Below are positions 56,321-64,000 of a stretch of DNA of 64,000 bases, piece after piece. The translations under genes and the position numbers were made by a program. The first letter of the stretch is position 1, and each line of letters starts with the position of its first letter. This stretch comes from Castanea sativa. Lineage: Eukaryota; Streptophyta; Magnoliopsida; Fagales; Fagaceae. Under the pieces are notes generated by a model. The model worked only from the letters and a program-made list of their open reading frames with translations. It had not been told where the DNA came from and ran no database searches. Location of the stretch: positions 7,475,001-7,539,000 of the forward strand of contig NC_134013.1 of assembly GCF_040712315.1 (NCBI RefSeq), read 5' to 3'.

Positions 56321-59158
56321 ATGGAACTGCAATCGGTTTGCCATGGGCTTCCCTCCCCAAAGATGGGGTTACCAACTCATCGTTCGGTCTCTCATCAATT
56401 TGTAAGTACCTACTGTTTCTTTCCTCAAACTCCCAACTTTTCATTTCAAATTTACTCTCTCTCACACTCTCTACTCTCGAATTTATTCCATTTCATTATT
56501 ATTTACTTAAGGTTTCTACAAGTCAGTTCGGATTGAGGAATCAAAATTTTCGACTTGGGGTTGCCTCAAAATGTAAGTTTTATTTATTTATTTATTTATT
56601 AAATATATAGTATAGTATATTTTTACCTGCCATTTTGGGTTTTGGGAAATAAGCTTTGTTTGTGCTTTGATAGTGTTTTTGGTATCTTGAAATTGAATAA
56701 TGCACTGATAGTGTTTTTATTGAATGGTTTGTTTGGTCCCAGCATATTTGAGGCTTGGTTTGAAGAGGGTGTTTAAGGAGTCTTTAGTGCTGAACTCAAA
56801 AAAGAGAACTATTTTATGTGCTGCTAACTCTAACCCAGATGCTCAGTTGGGGGTTTTGGGAGGGGAGAATTCTGATTCTGGTGTGCCTGTTACTTCATTT
56901 AATGGGGTAGAGCCGTTTCGTGGAAAATCGGGTTCGATTTCATTTTCTGGGTTGAGCCACCAGCTGGTAGAGGAAGGGAAATTGCAGTCAGCCCCTTTTA
57001 ATGAAGAGAAGGGATCATTTCTTTGGCTTTTAGCCCCTATTGCGCTGATATCATCTTTGATTCTTCCGCAGTTCTTCTTTACTAACGCAATTGAGGCTTT
57101 CCTGGAGGACATGCTTCTCGTAGGTATTTGTACTTCGGCAATCTTTGTTTTCCTTTCTGAGCTAAATTATGATAGCTTTACGCTACTTAAAACAGATCAT
57201 ATTATGTTCTATGTTTCAAGTTTTAATGATGAATTGTAGGCAAGGGTCAATTGAGACAATGTGTGACTTGGTTTTCTACTTTGTTGTCTGGTAACAAAGT
57301 AATGGGTGGCTGGTCTTGAACTATCTAATTGTGTTTTCCATTCAATATAATGCAAATACCTGTTTAAATTCTTTTCAATAAAGGACATGCTACCAGATGA
57401 GTGTATATGGTGGCAAAGAGAAGTTCTTGTGGACATTTTTTGAGGTGCTTAGTTGGTAAGTCTGATAAGTCATGGTTGCCTTTTATCTAAAACATCTTTT
57501 GGACATGGGTTAAGTATGATTGCTAGTGCATTTCAGGGATTAGATTTATTGATAAAGTGTTTTCATCCTTAGAGTACAAAGGCTCCTTTTTTTTAGTAGT
57601 GAGTCTCTTTTTAAGTATTTATGAATTTCCTGTAAAACTTTTAGTTATGCAGTGGAGAGAATTGGATTTTATCATGTTAGAGACTGTGTTTTGAAAATGA
57701 ATAATCAGATAAATGAAATTTCAGGCTGTGAACAGGTGCCTCTAGCAAGACAGCTTTCCCTTTTGCCTGGTTAAGCGATAATTGACTGTAATGGACTAGG
57801 AGTTGATGATATCTGGGTGCTGGGCTTGGTGTAAAGAACTTATCAATTCCCTACTCCCCTGTTTCCTCTTTTAAATTTACCTCCCAGTAAACAATAATTG
57901 AAAGAAAAAAAAATATGGAGAATTTTGTTTGTTCCTTTTTGCCTAAAGCATCTTCATCTTCTTAAAGATGGTGCTTAATCTTAGAACCTAAGCAGGCTTT
58001 GAGTGCTGCTGATGTTGCAGCGTCCATTGCAACAGAATTTTGTATATCATGAGTCTAAGATTTAAATTTTGAAAACATATTTTGGTATAAGTTACTAATG
58101 TTATGCCATAAAAGTGAGGAATCCAATTTATAATGTTTTTCAATCTCACTTGTAGAGTTTAGAAGACCCTGCAGCTCTCACAAGTCATGTTCTTGATTTC
58201 ACTTTCTTCCAAGTTGATGAGTAGTTATACTGTTTATCTGCAATAAGCGTGAGTAGCTGCCTTGTGAAATAGTTTTTTGGGATCTGTGTGTGCATTGAAC
58301 ACTTTTTCAAGAACAAGTTCCATTGTTTGTCAATCCTGTCAATCCAAGTCTTCCCTTGTTTCTTTGTTTTGGACCTTAGTCTGATCTTTTGGTGAAAATG
58401 AGCTTCTTTTTCATGCTCAAAACTGATGTGCTTCCGTTTTTTCAACATTGTGATAATGTAGATTAAAATGTAGTCTTTTTTTTTCCCCACTAATCATTTC
58501 CATGTCAATTGTTATGCAGAAATTGTGACTTCTTTATTTTTTGAGGTCCTGTTTTATGTTGGTCTTGCAATATTCCTGCTTGTCACTGACCATGTTCAAA
58601 GGCCATATCTGCAATTTAGCCCAAAGAGGTGGGGTCTCATCACAGGTCTCAGAGGATATTTAACATGCGCTTTCTTCACAATGGGCTTCAAAGTCATTGC
58701 CCCTATCTTTGCTGTGTATGTAACCTGGCCGATGATTGGCCTGCCAGGCCTGGTTGCAGTGTTTCCTTTTCTAATCGGCTGTGTTGCTCAATTTGCATTT
58801 GAGAAGAGCCTTGAGAAGCGAGGATCGTCTTCTTGGCCCTTGGTTCCTATTATTTTTGAGGTATATGACTTCTGTTGATTCAAATGCTTCTTTATGTAGC
58901 CCAAATCTGGGTTTTGATGAATTTGAATTAATTTGGCAGGTCTATAGACTTTATCAGCTGACAAAAGCTTCTCATTTCATTGAGAGGTTGATGTTCACAA
59001 TGAAGGACCTTCCTGCTTCTCCAGAATTGCTGGAAAGAAGTGGTGCCCTATTTGCCATGATAGTGACTTTCCAAGTTCTCGGTGTGGTCTGCCTGTGGTC
59101 ATTGATGACATTTCTTTTAAGGCTTTTTCCTTCTAGACCCGTAGCAGAGAAGTACTGA
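56321..59158 (+). CDS. Conserved plant multi-pass membrane protein, function unknown (5 exons)
   Basis: Exons: 56321-56401, 56527-56572 (or from 56512, five residues more), 56743-57123, 58520-58860, 58940-59158. All introns are GT-AG and phases agree (0, 1, 1, 0). Total 1068 nt, 355 residues. The first 70 residues are basic and Ser-rich with few acids, compatible with an organelle transit peptide. Hydrophobic segments lie at about 134-156, 172-193, 214-262 (likely two passes) and 317-344. Pro and Gly motifs (TWPMIGLPG) and FAFEKSLEKRG look strongly constrained. I recognise it as a plant-conserved hypothetical protein, not as a named family. The 1.4-kb intron 3 contains no obvious transposon. 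A decayed genomic copy of exons 4-5 is at 35877-36340. Confidence 0.85.
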
Positions 59159-60643
59159 TGTTTGCATGGGATGCTGTATTTCTTTTTACTTCTTCCTTTT
59201 ATTTTATTTTATTATATTTTTTTTTTGTGCTCATGTTCAAGTTCTGTACAATCTCACACTTTGTATTCTTACTTCGTTAGTCATGTTGTAGAATCTTAAC
59301 TGTTGGCTATGTATTGTAGGGTTGATGCGGGGTGGAGTGTTGTAAAAGGGGGAATGAGTTAATGAAATAGAAACAACACTACTAGCATTTATTTTTAATA
59401 GTATATGCCAGTTTTGTTAAGAGTTTTGTAGCTTAACTAACATCATCTAGTGTTTCCAATGGAATATCCAGGTTTCAAATCTCTCATTTCCCAACTATCA
59501 AAGTTAAAAAAAAAAAAAAAAGTTATATGCCAACCTTGTCTAGATTTAACAAGGTTGTTGATTTTGTTTGTATGATGAAGCATGTACCCTTGATGCAAAT
59601 ACTTTCTTACGTTTTTGAATGAAGGGAAATTCAAAACTCAAACGCTTGAGCTTTTGAAGATTATCTGCAAAATTGGTAAACATAAAAAAGGTTTTGTTCA
59701 TTATACCCAATTAAAGTAGAATAAACAACTGAGTGGTGCTACAGGCACCAACTTTTTCACACCCTCTCACATGACTCATACACGTGTCCACCCAAAAACG
59801 TGGGTGGGGGGAATTTGAAAGATATAATGTCAATAGACCTACCGTTAACAGTTACAAGCGTGCTTTTATTAAAATTGCACAGGATGAAATATTACAAAAG
59901 TTACACCGCTCAATAATTTTTTTAATGAATATATGCATATCCATCTTTGAATTTTATTTTCTTCTTATACATTTTATTTTTGCAAAATTTCCAAGATGAT
60001 AAGAGATCAATAGCTATTTACTTTACAAAATATTTAAATTCCAAAATTTTTATGTTTTATACATAAAACATGAATCTATGGATCAAATAATAAATATCTT
60101 ATTAACAGAAAAATTGGTGTACATGTTAAAAAGAATGAAAGTATATAATTCAATGGTACAATTTTTAAAATATTAATTTGATAGTGAAATTTGGTGCGTA
60201 TGCGTTCATGTTCCTGTGGGTGTGCACTTGTGGTTATTCCCCAACACCTGGTTTCTAGATTTTTCATGCAGTAAAATGCAAGATTCACTTGTAAAACACA
60301 TACCGGATTGTCATAAAATTATGTGTTTCTATTCACATGTACAAATCACAATAAATGTATACTTGTTTTTCTCTTTTTAAAAGTAAGAACATTGCCATCT
60401 AAACATACAATGTGTGCAACTTAATCTTTCAGAGAAAAAAAAAAAAACCCTATATTACTTCGAAGTGCATTTCTGCAGAGAATACCCTTGAACTGTTGAA
60501 CAACATGATTTTATTTCTGAAGGCCAACTATGTCATCAAATGACAAATAGAACCAAACTTCACGCATTAAGAAGGAACTCAACAAACTCTACAGCAACCA
60601 AGCCTAAGGAAATCTATTGATTCTAAAAAAACACAGTTCTTAA
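59159..60643. other. 3' flanks of two convergent genes, AT-rich
   Basis: Holds the 3' UTR of the membrane-protein gene (T-rich, to about 59400) and that of the PPR gene (about 60430-60643), with featureless AT-rich DNA between. No RNA gene or repeat was recognised. Confidence 0.5.
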
Positions 60644-61972
60644 TTACCAATAATCCCGACAGGAACATTTTCCATCCTTGAAATGATGAAACCTTTTAAT
60701 GTCTCTAACGATAATCTCTCGCTTCTCAATGCTTGACAGGATCTTAATGAAATTGTGACAATCACCACAAATCCTGAGGTTTTTCATGATCCTCAGTGTG
60801 GTCCCAGGAGGTGTATTGATAAGCCCACAAGCAACGGCTAGCCTTTCACTGTGATATAACAATGTCTTCTCTTTTGCTTCATGGTCATGATCATGTAATA
60901 TATGTCTAGACTCAGGCACATGGCCTGCTTCCTTCACCTCCTTACTTAAAGACCTCAGTTTTTTTAATGCCTTGCTCTTCTCTGGACTTGCTTTCTTTTG
61001 ATTTGAAACCAGCATGTCCATTACTTTCTTTTTATTACTAAGTTTCAAACCAGAAGGTCCAGCTTTAGAGTACTTTTCCAATGTCTCCCAAACACGGGAA
61101 CTTGGTTCAATTGGCATATTTGCAATTAACTCCTTTGCCTCAGTTATCTTCTTTGACTTTCCTAGAAGATCAACAATAGCCACATAATGCTCCATTGATG
61201 GAGTAATTCCATAGTCCCTGCTCATTGATACAAAGTGTTCTTGCCCATCCTCCACTGCCCCTACGCATTGACATGCCATAATAACAGCAACAAAAGTAAA
61301 TTCATCAGGCCTCACTCCATCTTTCTTCATCATTGAAAATATCCTAAGAGCTTCTGCTCCTTCCCCATTTTCTGCCAGACCCACTAGCATCTTATTCCAA
61401 GAATCCAAGTTTCTTTCCGGCATTTCCTCAAACACCCTTTTCGCATAGCTTGTATCACCTAATTTACAGTACATCTCTACAAATTTATTAAAAACAGCAA
61501 TATGGGGTTTTGATGGAGACCTCATAGCGTACTCAAAGACCCTTTTTCCAGTTTTCAACAACTTCATATCCTCACAAATTTGCAGCAATTCAATAAGGTC
61601 TAGTGAGTCCACAAAAACTCCATTGTTCTCCATTTCATTCATAGCATCAAGGGCTGCTTCCACTTTTCCTTCTCTGCAAAAACGCTGGAAATCCAAACTC
61701 GCTAGATTCCCTACTTGAAAGTTAACAGCTTTATGCTGATATACCTTTGAAATAGGCATTGAATATTTCCTTTGTTTGGCATGGAAGCCCCTCCTAGCAA
61801 CTTTTAGAGCACTGATAGACCTGTAATTCACGTAGCCAACACACCCACCCACTAGCTCATGAAATGAGCTTTGAGAAAGAATGAAGCTCGGTTTCTCAGG
61901 TGAAAGCGTGGTAGAATTTCTAACTCCTGGGATTGAGCAGAAGCTGATAAAATTAGCAGCCCCTTTAGCCAT
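60644..61972 (-). CDS. Short PPR-DYW protein, organellar RNA editing type
   Basis: A 442-residue intronless frame. The N terminus (1-60) is basic and Ser-rich, fitting mitochondrial or plastid import. PPR-like helical repeats occupy about 90-300 (FNKFVEMYCKLGDTSYAKRVF, WNKMLVGLAENGEGAEALRIF, VRPDEFTFVAVIMAC, HYVAIVDLLG). A DYW deaminase domain at about 335-442 has the zinc/catalytic HSE at 374-376, CGDC (402-405), CSC (436-438) and the C-terminal Asp-Tyr-Trp. DYW domains edit C to U in organelle transcripts. The usual 'PGxSWIE' box before the DYW domain is not evident; a Lys-rich linker (305-340) stands there. The few repeats and overall length match the At2g34370/At1g29710/MEF8-like group (recollection). 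Such proteins often act as partners supplying the deaminase. Symbol left blank because the orthologue is uncertain. Confidence 0.92.
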   Translation of the reverse strand: MAKGAANFISFCSIPGVRNSTTLSPEKPSFILSQSSFHELVGGCVGYVNYRSISALKVARRGFHAKQRKYSMPISKVYQHKAVNFQVGNLASLDFQRFCREGKVEAALDAMNEMENNGVFVDSLDLIELLQICEDMKLLKTGKRVFEYAMRSPSKPHIAVFNKFVEMYCKLGDTSYAKRVFEEMPERNLDSWNKMLVGLAENGEGAEALRIFSMMKKDGVRPDEFTFVAVIMACQCVGAVEDGQEHFVSMSRDYGITPSMEHYVAIVDLLGKSKKITEAKELIANMPIEPSSRVWETLEKYSKAGPSGLKLSNKKKVMDMLVSNQKKASPEKSKALKKLRSLSKEVKEAGHVPESRHILHDHDHEAKEKTLLYHSERLAVACGLINTPPGTTLRIMKNLRICGDCHNFIKILSSIEKREIIVRDIKRFHHFKDGKCSCRDYW

Positions 61973-62364
61973 ATATGGTGTTTGTGGAAATGTCGGACAG
62001 AGAAACTCACGCTCTCAATTTTGACAAGGTTGTATGATAGTTAAGTCGTCGAGAGACTCGTAGCTTCTTGTTTGTTATTTGATTTTTGAAGAAACCAAAG
62101 TATGTAATGTAGTTATGGAAAGAGTAATTGGGATCAATTAGTACAGGATAGCGAGGAGTTATCGAATGTTCAACTGGAACGTAATGGAGAAGCAGAGGGA
62201 CACACAGAAATAAAGCCGATGAACTGTGAAAATAATGGATAATTGTTCTATTAAAGTGGAGTTCCATGTAAGCTTTTGTTTTTATTTTTTCCCCTAATTT
62301 GATAAGGAACACATCACAGCCTGTGAATTTGGTTTGGAAAATATCTTATTCCTATTATTATAAA
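61973..62364. other. PPR gene upstream region
   Basis: Presumed 5' leader and promoter of the PPR gene on the minus strand. No TATA box at a convincing distance and no other feature seen. Confidence 0.4.
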
Positions 62365-63028
62365 TAGGCTGGTCCATGGTCAGTCTGGGTCGGGTTTGTG
62401 CCCAACCTGGAACCTACCCAATTACTTCGGGTCTCTTAAACGAGGACCCGCCGCCAACCAGCCGGAGGTAGCGGTCGGGTGGTCGGATTTCCATCAGTTT
62501 CCGGTTGGGTATTGGGCAGTTTTGTACTGTGTGAATCGTTGTTAGATTTTGCAGAAATCGTCGTCGGATTTGCGAAAATCTCTGGATTTTGCTGGTTTTT
62601 GCTCTAAAACATCCTCTCTCTCTCTCTCTCTCTCTCTCGATGAGGCCAAATCTTGAAAAGATCTCGGCAGACTCAACGAGATCAGGCCAGATCTCGAAGA
62701 GTCTGGTGAGATCTTAGTGTAAGTCGAAGAGATCGGGCGAGATCTTGACGAGATCTCAGCAGATCTCGAAGAGATCAGGCTAGATCTAGACAGATCGGAA
62801 AAAATGAGGCCAGCTAACCACTCCAATCGGCGGAGAACTTAATTCCAATGTGTTTTCCAGTCGAGTCGGTTGAACAACGGTTTTTCAAGCTCAAACCTGT
62901 CAACTGACCCGCCGACATCGGGTTTTATGGGCGAAGACCCACTGCCGATCGTCGCCGACGTCAGACGGATGGTTTCCTGGCCGGGTCGGGTGGGTTGGGC
63001 GGGTGGCGGGTCTGGTTGGACACCCCTA
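62365..63028. mobile_element. hAT-like non-autonomous element (664 bp)
   Basis: A perfect 8-bp target duplication ATTATAAA (62357-62364 and 63029-63036) brackets ends TAGGCTGGTCC and, inverted, TAGGGGTGTCC. The interior is GC-rich, with GGGTCGGGT words near both ends, a (CT)n run at 62612-62638 and a stretch of repeated AGATCTCG/GAGATCAGG words at 62645-62805. No transposase. Confidence 0.75.
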
Positions 63029-64000
63029 ATTATAAAAGCACATCTCATTATTTTTACTTTATAAATGAGAGTGTTCAAAACTCTTCGAATATCTGACTAT
63101 TCCTTTAGGTATATGCGGTCCCCTATTTTAGATACTCCAGGGTTATTACAAGGAGGAATCACATATGGTGGCTCCAAGATGCTAGCAAGAGGTTTCAAAT
63201 TCATAATCTCATGGATATCATAAGGCCTTAAGAACCACTAAGCACATGTCATTAAAAAAATTCAAACTTGTTCTCAAATGCTCTTTTTTCTTTTACTACT
63301 TGCCAACAAGTAGTATGGATTTATCAAATAATAATAATAATAAGCGAAATGAGTATAAATTAACGACTCTCCATATATGGGCACCACAATAATTATTTAT
63401 AAAAAAAATTGTGAAATATTTTGTATTACTAAACTTATTGGTTTTTAATACTAAAAAATATTAAATTTTCTCTTAACTCTTTATTTTTTGAAAAAAAAAA
63501 TGCTTTCTAACCCTATGGTTTAAAAGGTGTAATAAATTAAATCTTTGGGTTAATATAAAATTTTAACATGCTATCCAACCTAACTTTTGCTTTAATAGTT
63601 TAACTCGCCAAACTTACATGGAAATCTATATCATATTCATGTGAGCTACTGCATGATGGAGAAGGTTAGATGGTTTTGAGCGAGATGATGCAAATGTCTA
63701 ATTAACCAAATATTTCATTGACAACAAAAATACAAATTCAAATTTTAATAACAAAATGACAATTGACTAAAATTTTGAGGGTACAACTTAAAAATTAGGG
63801 AGACAAGTGTGTTTTTTTTTAAAATCATGTGGTTTCAACAAAATTTTATGTTCATATCATAAATCCCATAAATTGATGGAAAAAGGCATATTATATTTTA
63901 AATCTAATACTTTAAGGGTGGGTTGTTTTAACTTTTAATTTTAAATGTTCAAAATCAAGCCTTGAAGTTTGAGAATTGTATAGGATTGGGCCTTGGGGTC
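63029..64000. other. Intergenic, AT-rich, nothing seen
   Basis: No open frame, repeat or RNA gene could be supported up to the window edge. Confidence 0.5.

Overview
The window is nuclear DNA of a eudicot, most likely a woody one. It is AT-rich and packed with nested transposons. It holds only three intact-looking host genes. A Fagales-like source is possible from the repeat types (a tRNA-derived SINE and Tat-type LTRs), but that is recollection and cannot be proved from the window.

Host genes. (1) An intronless allene oxide synthase (AOS, CYP74A) on the minus strand at 5914-7494, the first committed enzyme of jasmonate synthesis. (2) A five-exon gene at 56321-59158 (+) for a 355-residue, multi-pass membrane protein of unknown function. 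(3) An intronless short PPR-DYW protein on the minus strand at 60644-61972. Genes 2 and 3 are convergent.

Mobile DNA, left to right. A Harbinger-like element lies at 9463-10201. A hAT-like non-autonomous element (12003-23025) was split by a 10.2-kb Ty3/gypsy Tat-type retrotransposon (12330-22568, coded on the minus strand). This has 521-bp LTRs about 97% identical, an AAACT target duplication, gag-protease, RT with two RNase H regions, integrase, a 78-bp tandem array, and a three-exon gene on the opposite strand between pol and the 3' LTR. At 27.7-32.3 kb a tandem duplication was hit differently in each copy: a LINE remnant in copy 1, and in copy 2 a long-TIR MULE that seems to carry captured coding sequence. 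A related solo LTR completes copy 2. SINEs, MITEs and a 97-bp GA run follow. A second major nest is an L1-type LINE (44.4-56.2 kb, +) split by an 8-kb Ty1/copia element (47149-55120, minus) with about 1.4-kb LTRs. The LINE poly(A) tail ends only about 110 bp before the ATG of gene 2.

Relations between regions. Exon 4, intron 4 and the start of exon 5 of gene 2 recur as a decayed unprocessed pseudogene at 35.88-36.34 kb, and a smaller piece recurs at 43.4 kb. The DNA around these two copies is itself duplicated. The best candidate for something under-described is the spliced antisense gene of the Tat element, together with the gag-pol junction, whose single in-frame UAG lies in a CARYYA-type readthrough context. 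Both are damaged or ambiguous in this copy. No CRISPR array, rRNA or functional tRNA gene was seen.
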